Assembly (NCBI RefSeq): GCF_000002425.4 | Contig: NC_037263.1 | Location: 13,737,792-13,801,791, forward strand | Source of the DNA: Physcomitrium patens | Lineage: Eukaryota; Streptophyta; Bryopsida; Funariales; Funariaceae | DNA length: 64,000 nucleotides | Direction of reading: 5' to 3' | Shown: positions 9,686 to 21,581 of the stretch, piece by piece | How the letters are laid out: every line of letters starts with the position of its first letter | Position numbering within the stretch: position 1 is the first letter of the stretch | Translations under genes and position numbers: made by a program | The notes under the pieces: generated by a model | The model's database searches: none | Told to the model about the DNA's origin: nothing | What the model saw: the letters and a program-made list of their open reading frames with translations, nothing else

Positions 9686-11388
9686 ATGGCGATTGAAAGT
9701 ACAAAGCAAGCTACAGACAAAGAGGACAGTGGCCAAAATGTGAGCAAAATGCATATCAAAACCACCTTCTACGATAATTGTTACCAATATAGAGTCAATA
9801 AAGTTAGATATCTGTTGGAAGTCGAGAAGAATAAGAGACTTTGAGAATGCGTAGTTGTTCTAATTTTTGCACCAATGAAATCACTTACCATCAATCAATG
9901 TGGCATTAGTAGAGAAATACATTGTGAATTACGACCTCAAAGATGGATCGAGTGTCGTACAAGGATAAATTATTGAGATTGATGAAACAATCTTGGAAAA
10001 GGTGTTGTTTCTTCTCATTAGAGAGATTACAATAGGGACCAATGAATCAAGTAATTTTAGTCCAAAAGATTTTTCAAGGGAGGTATATCATCTTTTCAAA
10101 GGAGCCAAGGTTGGCGGATTGCTGAGGCAATTTTATCAAAATTTACAAAAAGATTCTATTTTATGGTGAGTCGGTTAGGATTATATCGACACCCTTCATA
10201 TATGTCCAAATAGTTATTATATACAGTGATAGGGGCACTTGAAATGATGGTGTTTAATTAGATAGCTTACGTATCTATTCGTATTCATGCGAGGATAGGA
10301 GCCAAGTAGAAATTAGGAAAGTTTACATATTTGTTCTATTCCAATTATGTGTATATTGTGATCATGTATACATTGCGTCAAATACCGCCAGTAGAGGAAA
10401 GACATGTATGAGTGCCAGTGCCTCCATAAAAAGAATAGAATTCGTTGGCACATAATGTCAATGCAGCAGATATAATACATAAAATTGGAGAGTCAAGTCG
10501 TACAGTGGCACAAGACGTCGTTCTAATTATTAAATTGAAATGGGTTCCAATTTGTTTTGTGGTAGAGGAGGAGAATGAAGCTCCAATTACGATGGATATC
10601 AATCAGTTAGCATTTCCATAGGATCGATTGTTTGAAGGTTTACCTCTTAAGAATACTTTATTGAAGCACATTTCATATATATATTGTATTTGTGAGCATT
10701 GGATGTAGAAGGCAATAGAAAACGGGATCTGAAGGACAACAAAAAGATGATATTGGATCAAAACCAAAGAATTGAAGAGCAAGAATGGACTATATAAGAA
10801 ATTGAGGAATCTAAGTTAGTATTGGAGCAGAAATTGGGTCACCAATATGATGCTTAGATGAAATAAAAAAAACACATCTTATAGATTGTGGAAGGACAAT
10901 GGGGTGAATTGATCCAGAATTGTAAGATATGAGATTTGAAATGGGAGAAACTCAAATGCCAGTTGCAAATGGAAAGGAATAAGGCATAGTTATTGGCAAA
11001 AGAGAAAGTGATATCGAATGAACAAACCAGATGCAAAATGGAGAGATTGAGGTTCAAAATCAAAGTTTTACAAGTTGAGGTCGTAAAATTGATGGAAGAG
11101 TTAATCATGAGGAGCCAGTCGCAAGTATTGATTGAAGATGTTCCAGAATAGATGAATCAACAACAATATCAGTTGGAACTCCGAGATGCCCACATCTTGA
11201 AACTAGAGGCTCAAGTCTATGGATTAGGAGAGTATAATGAAGATCTCTCAGCTCAATTGAGGAAGGAATTGATGGAAGGATTGGAGGAGGAGGAAGATTT
11301 TTAATTAAAATCAGAATCGATGGAACCAATAATAGATAATGTGGCAATTGATCAATTGGGTGGGCTAGAAAGGATAGTAATTTTGTAG
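9686..11388 (+). pseudogene. Element D 3' ORF relic: long coiled-coil protein after pol
   Basis: About 1.7 kb between the end of integrase and the polypurine tract holds protein-like sequence in shifting frames. It begins with ATG at 9686 (MAIESTKQATDKED). Near 10060 it reads FSREVYHLFKGAKVGGLLR. From about 10735 it is a coiled coil rich in Glu, Gln, Lys and Leu (for example ILDQNQRIEEQEWTIQEIEE, MERLRFKIKVLQVEVVKLM, and LRDAHILKLEAQVYGL), ending near 11388. Stops and shifts break it. It is not an integrase or chromodomain. Some Athila-type elements carry an env-like or other ORF in this position, but no signal peptide or membrane segment is clear here, so the function is unknown. Confidence 0.55.
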
Positions 11389-11450
11389 AGTTTTGTTAAG
11401 TAGTTTTTAGATAGATATCAATTATGTGTTTGCGAGGATATTGTACAAAT

Positions 11451-11870
11451 AGGAGTGGGGCTATATAGAATAGATATTAATTGGTTTTTAAAAGATATTG
11501 ATAAAATATACTAATAATCCATAGAATAGGCAATTCAAAAGAAGAGATGATCAAGTTAGTTATTAAAAGTAGTTAATAATAGAATTACGGTTAGGATCTG
11601 AAAAATCAAAGGAAAATATATAGGAGTTGTAGAAGTTAGTTTTAGGGCGAGACTGTAATAGTGATGAGCCGGAGTAAGCTTGGTGCTACCTCTTTGTTTC
11701 TTTGTTGTTGAAGAATAATGGATGATTTATGAATACTGAGAAGTGAGTCTCTGGAATAATTCTAAGATTGATTTATGAGTTTTTGATTATATAATTGGAA
11801 TACTGTGTGATTGATTTATATGAGAAGTTATTGAAAGATTGATTATGGATTCTAATTTCAATTAGCCTAC
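11451..11870 (+). repeat. Element D polypurine tract and partial 3' LTR
   Basis: AGGAGTGGGG at 11451-11460 matches the polypurine tract of B (32843-32856). The LTR begins at 11464 with TATAGAATAG (the TG start mutated to TA). Shared blocks with the LTR of B include GTAAGCTTGGTGCTACCTCT near 11678 and the AAGAATAATGGATGATT stretch. The end is not clear; similarity fades near 11870. Confidence 0.7.
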
Positions 11871-12603
11871 TTAGAAATCAATAAGGATTTATGTCATTAA
11901 AGCCTTCATAATCACCATTCTTCAATTTAAACTTCCTTAAGTAAGAATTCTTGGCAAATCCAAAATCCAATTATAAATTGGCCTTGAATTTGTGATTTTT
12001 TTCAATTTTTTCTTTTTTTCAATTTCAAGTAGTGATTAAAATTACTATGAAAAGAAACTCCACCAAAAATTTAGCTTGTCTCCATCTTTTTAAGATCATC
12101 ATTAATTTAAAAATTAGACTTTATTATTTTAATCCAACTAAATTACAAAATGAAATTTAAGCTTAAAAATCTTCAAAATTAATTAAGAAGATAGAAAAAT
12201 TAGATTTAAAAGACTTTCCAACCATAGTCAAATTAGAAATTAGCTTTTGGATTCAAAATTAAGATTGTGGATTTACTTAAGATATAATTCCTAAAAATTA
12301 GAAGAAAAATTCTACTAAAATTGTAGTTTTATTACTAAGAATAAGATTTAAAGTAATTGAAGAAAAAAAAATCATAGACCTTTTAAATTTACTATTTTTC
12401 TTTTGAGTTTTAAAATAGTCAATCAATCTATTAATTAGAAGTATCTATCTAATTAATAACCTAAAGATATGATCAAAGTTATAATTAACTAAAAAAATAA
12501 TTTAGATCTATTAATTAATTATAATAGAATTAAAATTAGTAAAAATATGTTAAAAATTAAAAAAAAATTACAACTAACCATTGGAGCTTTTAATTATACT
12601 CAC
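11871..12603. other. AT-rich stretch without recognisable gene
   Basis: About 730 bp of AT-rich DNA with long A and T runs and no open frame or retroelement motif that I can see. It lies between the end of D and the broken 5' edge of E, so it may hold a heavily decayed LTR or a deletion scar. Confidence 0.6.
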
Positions 12604-13540
12604 ATGATGCATCAATTCAATTTACCACCATAAAGAGCAATAAGATTGGCAAGAAATGAAGATATAAAAATGATTGGAGCTACTTCAATATCTGCACCAA
12701 ATCATATCCCTTCTCGTATGGTGTAATACCCTTTCAGTGTTAGAGAACCAAGAATTATCCTACCTGAGAAGTTTGATGGCACTAGTTCAAAGTTTAGAGG
12801 ATTCATTAATGAAGTAAAACTTATGATTGAACTTCAACTCCAAAGCTATCCAACTCTAAGATCACAAGTTAGATTCATTGATACACTTCTTTCAGGTTGT
12901 ACATTATCATAATTTATATCTTTTCTTGATCGAGATCCAATATTAGATAATGTAGAGGCTATTTTGGCAAAGTTTTGATCGATGTATGGAAAACATGATA
13001 TAATTTGTCTTGCAACCAACAAGATCCATATTTTACGACAAGGTAATCAATTAATAATATTGTATTCTTCACAATTTCAACAACTTACAACTGATATCAA
13101 ATAAGATGATGCTGCAGTTATTAGCTAATTTCTCTATGGATTATAATATGAGGTAAAAAAATTAATGCTCAACTTACTTGATCCTCAAACATTGAGTCAA
13201 GCAATTGACTTTGCTATGAAGTGCGACAATCATCTTTTTAAATTTTGATCTGAGAACCACACAAGTGGACCTCAATGTTACTATAATTCAATGGCAATAT
13301 CAACATCTCTTCAATACATACATTCAGAAATAAAGGATATGAAAATTGATGCAGAATGTTTCAAACTTCTTATTGAGCAAAAAAAGACTCATTGTTGTCA
13401 GAAGCGATTGTACTTATATTGTAGAAAACCTAAGCACATTGCTCAACATTGCCCAAAGAAGCGACACAACCATAAAATAAAGAGTACAAATATCAAAGAA
13501 GATCGAATGTCAAAAAACAAGTTTGTTCAACTACAATAGG
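12604..13540 (+). pseudogene. Element E gag relic
   Basis: Matches gag of A from about codon 25 on. Unlike A and F it lacks the 2-base insertion after the FSSFLE block: it reads on through LDRDPILDN-like sequence near 12930. The zinc knuckle is present as C-x2-C-x4-H-x4-C (LYCRKPKHIAQHCPKK, 13412-13460), so this old copy keeps features lost in A. It ends with TAG inside CTACAATAGG near 13535. Many C-to-T stops are present. Confidence 0.85.
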
Positions 13541-16500
13541 ACCGTGCAGCTAGAACCTTGCACAATACATAGTAAAGGTCCTATTTTCTCCTCAGAACCT
13601 TCTTCTTATTTTACCATAAATATTATTTTAGGACCTAAATATCACAAAGCCTCTACCTTGTTAGATTCAAGAATCTCAGCATGGTTCTTAGATGAAGAAT
13701 TTTCTAAAAAACATAACATATTTTTAGTAAAGAAAACTAAATAGATTTATGTAGAAATTATAGATGGTCGTCCATTGTCTTCAAGAGATGTTACTCATGA
13801 AATCGTTCCTATAGAAATAACAACTAATGGTCATACTAGCTTTGTAATATTTAATATCATTAGATCTCCATCTAATTTAATCATTTTAAGTTTATCATCG
13901 CTAGAAAAATATAACTCTAAAATAGATTGGACTTCTTGTAGTCTTGACTTTTCTGAAAGTATAACTAAGAGCATAGTTAATCAAATAGAGAGTCATAAGT
14001 CTAATACAATTAAACCTATATTTGTAGGTGTAAGAGCTTTCTTGCATGCTGCTACAGAAGGATCACCTTGTGTCATTTATGCCGCACATGTTTCTACTAG
14101 TGGAAAGACTTCGAGTGGCATTTCAAGCCAATATCAAGATTTTTAAGATATATTTGAGAAGAAGAATGTGGATAATCTTCTCGAATATCATTCCTATGAC
14201 TGCTCAATTGACCTCCAAGGAGCACAAACGTCATTTGAACCAATCTACAGTCTATCACAAAATGAGTTGGCTGAACTCAAGGAGTATATTGAAGAAAATT
14301 TGGCCAAGAACTTCATATGCCATCCAAATCTCTAGCAGGAGCCCTAATTTTATTTATGAAGAAAAAAGATGGATCATTGCAGATGTGTGTCGATTATCAA
14401 GGACTCAATAAACTCACCATCAAAGATAGGTACCCACTACCTTTGATATCAAGACTCCTTGATCAATTGAATCAAGCTAAGATTTATATAAAAATAGATA
14501 TACAAAGAACATATAATGTGGTACGCATCAAAGAAGGAGATAAATGGAAGACTGTATTTTGAATAAGGTATGGATATTTTGAATACAATGTCATGCCTTA
14601 CGGACTTACAAATACACTAGTAGCATTCTAATATCTTATGAATGATGTCTTTTGAGAGTTTTTAGATGATTTTGTTGTCTGTTATCTAGACAACATCTTA
14701 ATCTATTCTAAAAATATAAAAGAACATGAACTTCATGTTCATCATGTATTACAAAAACTAAGAGATCTGGGACCGTATGCCAAGATAGAAAAGAGTATAT
14801 TTTCCACTACTTAAGTCGAATTTTTAATATACAATATTTCAAATGATGGACTTATGATGGTTCCTAAAAAAGTTCAATCTATTATAGATTAGAAGATCCC
14901 AAAAACGGTAAGAGATGTCCAATACTTTTTGGGATTTACCAACTACTATTGGATCTTCATCAAAGACTTCTCTCAAGTTGGAGCTCTACTTACATGTTTG
15001 ACTTGTAAATACAAACTTCAATGGAATTAAGAAGCAGAAGTAGCATTTGAAGCTTTGAAGACAATCTTTATTTTTACACCAATCTTGTATTGCGTCAATT
15101 TTTTTAAACCATTTTTTATAGAAACAGACACATGAGACTTTGCTTTTGGTATTGTATTATCACGAATGGGAACAAATGATAAACTTCACCTAATAACTTT
15201 TCATTTCAAAAAATTTTTGGCAACCGAGATCAACTACGAGATCCACAACAAAGAACTTCTTGCAATCATGGATTCATTTTAAGAATGGTGCCATTATCTA
15301 GAAGGTGCTTTTAGTCCAATTACTATATATACAAATCACAAGAATCTTAAATATTTTATATCGACACATGTTTTGAATTATCGCCAAGCCCATTGGAGTA
15401 TGTCTTTCACAAGATTTGAATTGAAGATCACTTATTAACTAGAAAAGTAATAAGATTTGTCAGATTCACTCTTAAAATAATCTTACCTTGGACCAAAGGA
15501 AGGAGATGTTGCTTTTGATCAGTAATGGATAATTCTCTTGAAGCCAGAGCATCTTTATTTTTGAACAATGAAATCAACACCAATTATTGATTCAACTTTC
15601 ATTAAGCAAGTTTAATCAAGTATGTCTTCTCATCCTCTTATTCGTGATATTAAAAAAAACCCTTCAAAGTCTCATATTACTTCCAAGTTTGAATTCAAGA
15701 ACAATCTACTATATTTCAAGGGATGCCTATATGTTCTAAAAGGTGAAGCTCGATTACATATTCTTTAAGCTTGTCATGACTTTTCAACAACAGGACATTT
15801 TGGATACAATAAAACTTTGGAAATAATAATCAGGGATTTTTGGTGGCCCCAAATGTGGAAGACAGTCAAAGTTTTTGTAAAAACTTGTGATGTTTGCTCA
15901 AGATGAAAAACTCCTCATCATTGTCCTTATAAACTTCTTTAGCCATTACCTATTCTAGAACAACCATGGTCTTCTATTTCTATGGATTTCATTATGGATC
16001 TTTCAATCTCAGGTTCTTATGACTTTATATTCATGATAATAGATTATTTTACCAAGATGGCACAATTTATATTATGTACAAAATCTATCATAGGTGAAGA
16101 AATAACTAAGCTCTTTTTTCACAATATCTATTGCTATCATGGATTATCCAAGGATATTATATCAGATAGAAGAACTCAGTTTGTATCAAGATTTTAGCGG
16201 ACGCTTTTTAAGATTCTAAAAGTAGATATAAAACTATCTTTGGCATTCCATCCTCAAATTGATGAACAAACGGAGCGTGTTAATCAAGTTTTGGAGTAGT
16301 ATTTAAGATGTACCATCAACTACTAATAAGTTGATTAGACAACTCTTTTGCCATTGGCAGAATTTGCTTATAATAATATGGTACATTTTTCTGCAAAACA
16401 AACACCTTTCTTTGTTAATTATAGTTATCATCCATGATTTGATACTTTTGACTTTTCAAAAGCTGATAATCCTATGGCAAAAGATTTGGCAAATCGTTTA

Positions 16501-17008
16501 TCAGAGTTACATACAACGATGAAGGTACAATTAAAAGAAGGTCAAGAATAACAAAAAATTAATGTAGATGTCTATCGAAAGGAACAACCACCATTCTACA
16601 TGAGTGACAAGGTATGGTTACTTTGTTACAATATCAAGACTACTCATTCTTGTGACAAATTGAACTATCAAAGACTTCAACTATTTTCTATTTTTACACA
16701 AATCAATCTAGTTGCATAATGTTTACACTTACTGGAGTTAATAAAAATCCATCCAGTATTCCACGTATTTTTTCTTGAAGTATACAAGAGAGTGGACATA
16801 CCAAGAAGAAGACAAGTTCTACCTCTTCTTATAGAAATGGATAATAATGAAGAGTTTGAAATGGAAGAAGTCCTAGATTTAAGGTGGCGCCAAAATAAAT
16901 TACAATATCTTGTCCATTGGCATGGATATGACATTAGTGAATGCATATGGGAGCTAATAAAGAATCTTACAAATATAGAAAAGGTGGTGGAAGCTTTTCA
17001 TCGATGAC
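13514..17008 (+). pseudogene. Element E pol relic, interrupted by B at 17008
   Basis: Protease, RT, RNase H, integrase and chromodomain are all recognisable by alignment to A. The protease motif is LLDSRIS (Gly lost). RT has YLDN instead of YLDD (near 14690). RNase H has TAA at 15280-15282, the same codon as in A, F, I and J. The integrase zinc region keeps CDVC near 15890, which A and F have lost. The chromodomain (YLVHWHGYDISECIWE) lies near 16910-16970. The frame is cut by B at the HR codons of the C-terminus, and the last codons resume at 33411. Confidence 0.9.
17004..17008. repeat. Target-site duplication of element B (ATGAC; mate ATGAT 33411-33415)
   Basis: ATGAC precedes the left LTR of B, and ATGAT follows the right LTR, one mismatch. 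Taking one copy out rejoins the chromodomain end of E in line with the uninterrupted sequence of A at 7040-7055. Confidence 0.88.
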
Positions 17009-17536
17009 TGTAGAATAAGTAAATAAACTTTGTGGTAAGTTACTGGTTGGTTATTGACAATCTTAAAAATTAGACTGATGGTTAGGCAGTTTAGCTGGTA
17101 ATAGTAGGTTGTTAGTTGAATAAATGGTTAAGAATTCAAAGGGTCATAACCTTTGGAATCCACTGGCCAAAGAAACATCTTTTTCGTAGGATAAATAGGT
17201 TGACGAAAGAGGGATCGAGAGCCAGACTGAGAGCCATAGGCCGGGATAAGCTTGATGCTATCTCTTTATTTTTTTTATTATTTGCTTATGAAGAATGGTG
17301 ATTGAGAGAAGTATTGTTGAATTGATAATCTTAGAATGGATTATGAGTTGAATTAAGATAGAAGTAGTAAGCCTTAGTGTTTTGTAGTTTGATACTTGAT
17401 TTAAGATAGCCAGAATACAGTCAATTGTGATACTAACATGTCCAATTCATATAACCAGTCTTTCTCCATGTTCGAATCCACCTCTATTAGTTCAATTGCT
17501 TTGGTCTACTGAAGCTTGAATGCAACGAGAACGACA
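17009..17536 (+). repeat. Element B 5' LTR
   Basis: 528 bp, TGTAGAATAAG to GAGAACGACA. The mate at 32857-33410 is 554 bp; most of the length difference is a tandem duplication of GAGAATCATAAGCC-containing sequence near 33080-33116. Confidence 0.93.
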
Positions 17537-17539
17537 TTT

Positions 17540-17557
17540 TGGCACTGCTACCGGGGA
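17540..17557 (+). other. Element B primer-binding site (tRNA-Asp type)
   Basis: TGGCACTGCTACCGGGGA lies three bases after the LTR end. It differs by four transitions from the complement of the plant tRNA-Asp 3' end, which is the usual primer of Athila/Tat elements. Confidence 0.85.
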
Positions 17558-17887
17558 AATGATAACAATATGAAATGTTAGAAATTTATTGTATGAGAGA
17601 TGGAATTATATGTTGAATAAGAACGTGAGAAAAACCAGTTTTAGGGTTACAAATATGTGAGTTATAATTTAAGGCAGTATTGATTTTATAAAGAAGAACG
17701 AAAAATTATGAGTGATAATCATGGGGGGGAGGATTATCAAAGATATAATTAACAAGCGAAAGAAAGACAAGAGTAATTACACATAAGAAATAGCCCACAA
17801 GAATGACAAAAAAGAATTGCAGGTCCAAGAAAAATCAAAAGAAGAAAAATTCAGATTCAAATAGTAAGAAGACCAGTGATAATACCA

Positions 17888-20150
17888 ATGGCCACGGCAG
17901 TGCCAGAAGTACCAATTGCAGTACAAATGGAAGCAGTAGGAGACCGAACTACAAGTGTGGCACCATTACCTACTTTTAGTGGTTGGCCAGGCTCTAATCT
18001 TGATCATCATATATCTCAATTCTTCATAGCCTGCGTCACTAATAATGGTAGAATTGAAGACATTTGGTTAAAATGGTTGCTAGCAACTTTAATAGATATA
18101 ACTTTTGAATGGTATATTCGACAACCAATGGGTAGACTTCTCAATTGGGAGGCCTTGAGGAATGCCTTCCTAATCCATTTGAGACCAATTGGATTTGAAG
18201 ATCAGCTTTGAGAAAGTTTTATGAATAGCAAGATATTTACGAGGAAATCCATAGAGTCCTATTATGGCCGGATCGTGGATATACTTCGTAAATGGTCAAA
18301 TAATCAAATGCCAGATGCATTTATATTATCAATATTAATTAACGATTTGTATCTATCAGAATTAAAAATGTTTATAAAAGAGGCTCAACCAGCTACGGTA
18401 GAGGCATTGTTGGCACTAGCAAAGGTATAGGAAGAATGTCATTATGACCAATTGTTAACAGTGCGAGCCACGATGATTCCAAATTTAAGAAGCCAACAAA
18501 TACAATCGAGAAATGTGTCGATGGATAATTATCCACAAATGGCTGCCTCCAATGTGAAGAATGTTATGTTACAACAACCAATTAATGCTACACTACTCCA
18601 AGCAATAGCATCAATAATGATGACAGCTTATTTTACATCGCCAACCTATCAACAACAAGAGTTGTTCACAAATGCAACTATTAAAGATCTAAATGAAGCC
18701 TTGTTATTAAATCTAACAAAGAAAATGGAAGAATTGGCCATGAATTTGACTAAAGATAAGGAGAAATGACATAAGTCTTCTAATACGAGACCTAATGTAT
18801 GGTGTAATAATTGTAAGGGACAAGGTCATTTTGATACGGAATGTCCATCACCCAGACAAACGGGTGTTTAATGTATATTTTGTAGAGGAAAGCACCCTAC
18901 TCAAAACTGTTGGCATTTACAAAGACAACAATAATTCAATAATCAAACCATGATTCCATCAACTCAGTGGAAAGTCAATCAAGTTCAAATGGGAAATACG
19001 TATGGATGGAATAGAAATCAATCTAATCAAAAAAATCAAACATTCAATAATTTTAATTAAGGGTCTGTATCAAATCCTGAGAACTATGGGAAGGAGCAGC
19101 AGAGTTATCAGCAATATGCTCCAATGGCGACATCGAACGAAGTACCTTCCATACCAACGGGACAACGAGGATCATTTTCTAACCCTATATGGAACAATCC
19201 TAGTAGGTATATACCGATGGAGACACCTAATATGTCGGATGGAGGTGCAAGAAGACCACTTTGTTGTTTTTATTGTAGACAAATTGGTCATTATGCCAGT
19301 GATAATTATATGCCAATATGTACAAATTATAAGCAGTCGAGATATACTTATCAACAATGTAATGCTCCGTTCAATTTCAATAATCGAGATCAGCAGATCC
19401 AAAGCCAAAGAAAAATGGAGGAAATAAATCAAGGTCCTTAAGATTTACCAGTTTATCGGGTAGAAGTAGTTCAAGCTATCCTTATAAGAAGTCAGCAAAA
19501 GAGGAAAGGACCAATTCAATATTTGGGTGATCTTGAAGCAAAGGGCCAATTGAACCCATTTATGGGGACATCCAATCCAGTTCCTGACATAGGTCCCTTA
19601 CTCAGTATAAGACCTGAATCGGTTGTGCATTCCAATGAGGTACCAATTACGGAGACTTCGGTTCCGTGTCGAGCTGTTCTGTTTTCTACACAGTTTCCAA
19701 AAATGTCCTTTCTGTTGAAAGATCCTCTAAGAGGCATGAATTCCAAGGAACCAATATCAGCCCAATTGAGAGAACAATCTTACCCTTTGAAAAAATCGAT
19801 TTTACAGGCTCCGTCAAATTCAGTTCTAGGAGCTTTATCAATTTCTAATATAAAGAAAACCAATTTACATGCGTCGATGTCTAGAACTAGGAAGAAGAAA
19901 TAGACATTGGGAATTATTACTTATATAGAACCATATGATATTCTAAAAGATTTGGGCACCATATAGTCTACGATCTCCATGAAGCAACTATTGGCAGTAG
20001 TACCTAAGTGCCAAACTATCTTGAATTTTTTATTAATTCGTTGTAGATCTTGAAATAAAGAAATCCAAGAAGTAAGTTTGAATCTTGATCTGGGTGCACC
20101 TACGATTGATGTCTCAATTGATGGAGTATTATTATCGAAAGTGCAAGTAG
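17888..20150 (+). pseudogene. Element B gag relic with three zinc knuckles, up to the start of protease
   Basis: ATG at 17888 (MATAVPEVPIAVQME). A retrotransposon gag domain spans about 17970-18430 (LPTFSGWPGSN, then WLLATLIDITFEWYI). A Gln-rich region follows. Knuckle 1 at 18803-18844 is C-x2-C-x4-H-x4-C (CNNCKGQGHFDTEC). Knuckle 2 at 18872-18910 is C-x2-C-x3-H-x4-C. Knuckle 3 starts near 19262 (CFYCRQIGHYASDN) with the last Cys lost. A spacer (19450-19900) partly resembles the LTR of C. Then YDILKDLGTI and the start of protease (ending VDG) are cut by C at 20154. Several stops are present. Confidence 0.85.
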
Positions 20151-20154
20151 ACGG
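20151..20154. repeat. Target-site duplication of element C (ACGG; mate ATGG 28845-28848)
   Basis: Four bases flank each end of C, one C/T mismatch. Counting one copy only puts the protease codons VDG and GSNINLM of B back in the same frame, which supports 4 rather than 5 bp. Confidence 0.75.
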
Positions 20155-21307
20155 TGTCGTATTGTAACACGAGTATACAATGAAAATAAAAAGAAAGGGG
20201 AATTTTATTAATATTCAGTTACCTCGAATATTGGGAGCATCAACCAACTCCAGTACAAATACTGAGTGGTCAGGTTCAGTCACTCCGTTACAGTCAGCCT
20301 GGGCATACTGAAATGCTCCGTTCGATTCCAATAACGGGAGTCAGCAGGAAGAGAAGGACCAATTCACACGACGGGTTCGAGGAGCCAATTGGATCCAATT
20401 TCGATAATCCAATCCGGGTCCTCTTATCCAATATGAGACCTGAATTGGCCGGTCAACCCAATGCAGTCTAATTACGGGAAATCCAGGTCTTACTACGGGT
20501 CTTAGCCAATCTGACGCGAGGACCAATTTGACCCAATTACGGGAACATCCAGGTTACTACGGGCATCTTTTCCAATATAGGACCTGAATTGGTCGGGCGA
20601 CTCAATGTGGTCCCGATTACGGGGTTCGATTCTGTTTCAGGCTGTCCTGTTCTCTATGCCGTTTCAGGGAACGTTGTTTTCGGTAAATGGATTTCTTAAA
20701 GGTAAAAACGAAGGAAAAAGCTTGACGGCGAAAGCCAATTTCGGATCCAAGCTTGAGGTGGGAGCCAATTCCGGATCTAAGACGGAAGATTGAAGAAATT
20801 CAGAGGATAAGGTTAGGGGGGGATATAGTTTTGAGGGGGGAGGTTTTTTTTCGGGGGAATTGGGGGGGGGGAGCGAGTTTTCAAGCTTTTGCAAGGTTAC
20901 CAGTTCGGTTTTTCATTGGAGGTTTTTGGAAGATCAAGGGAATTAGAGAGAGGAGCTTCATGCTTCGGGTCAGGGAAGGAAAGACATAGAATTTGGATTT
21001 TTCTTCTTCGTAGAGTTTTGAGAAGACTGAGGCAATCGCTGCTGAAGTCAGTGTCGTAATGGTGAATCAGGATTTTTAAATGAAGTGGGTTTGAATACTC
21101 TTGACTGTTTTGTAAAATCGAGTTACGTCTGTGATTGAAGGATTAAAGGGGTGTCTATAGGATTGAGTATGCGGAGTGAATGAAATTTATTGGGTTAATC
21201 TAACAAGACAGTCAATGGATACAAGATCGTAAGTACAAAGGGGTATTGAACATTAACAATTTGGGTTGTTCGGGGTTCTCTGTAACGTCTAGAGACCTAT
21301 CGGCTGG

Positions 21308-21338
<31 letters not shown>

Positions 21339-21510
21339 CTTCGACAAGCAGTCGAAGAGCATCCGTATAGATTTACGATGCATTCTTGCAGTCGTTTATA
21401 TTCCAGCAGTCAAAAACTGATAGACTGCTTGACTATCGGCAAATCTCCATACTACCTTCTACAGCCAGACGCCCGACGTGTTCTCGAGCAGGAAAGCACG
21501 TAATACGACA
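20155..21510 (+). repeat. Element C 5' LTR
   Basis: 1356 bp. Ends are perfect 9-bp inverted repeats, TGTCGTATT and AATACGACA. Two imperfect direct copies of a unit of about 140 bp lie inside (about 20378-20488 and 20511-20628), both resembling the gag spacer of B at 19520-19680. A purine-rich stretch with G runs (20815-20872) and an A tract (21310-21336) follow. Confidence 0.95.
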
Positions 21511-21514
21511 TAAG

Positions 21515-21532
21515 TGGTGAACCCGACGTGAA
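21515..21532 (+). other. Element C primer-binding site (tRNA-Trp)
   Basis: TGGTGAACCCGACGTGAA, four bases after the LTR, is complementary to the 3' end of plant tRNA-Trp as I know it (ending ...TTCACGTCGGGTTCA plus CCA), with no mismatch over 18 bases. Confidence 0.8.
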
Positions 21533-21581
21533 AGCTTGAGATAGAAGGTATTGGATTTCGGTTGATTTTATTTTTATTTTT

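Larger units (their letters stand above)
1..11870 (+). mobile_element. Element D: decayed Tat/Athila-like Ty3/gypsy retrotransposon, split by element A
   Basis: The visible order is reverse transcriptase and RNase H (95-1791), integrase (8196-9360), a 3' ORF relic (9686-11388), a polypurine tract (11451-11463) and the start of a 3' LTR (11464 on). Gag and the 5' LTR must lie left of the window. Element A sits at 1797-8190 and duplicated CTCAT on insertion. Pol resembles element B throughout (for example the EGCHLDSCGGHF block of the integrase zinc region), so both belong to one Tat/Athila-like group; I assign the group by motif style only. Many stops and frameshifts make it inactive. The right end near 11870 is approximate, because similarity to the LTR of B fades there. 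Confidence 0.85.

Noticed and set aside
20341-20526. Short frames inside the LTRs of C (also 27679-27864)
   Set aside because: Identical frames occur in both LTRs because the LTRs are copies, and they match no known protein.
21515-21532. tRNA gene at the primer sites of C (and of B at 17540)
   Set aside because: Only the 18-base 3' end complement is present, with no cloverleaf around it.
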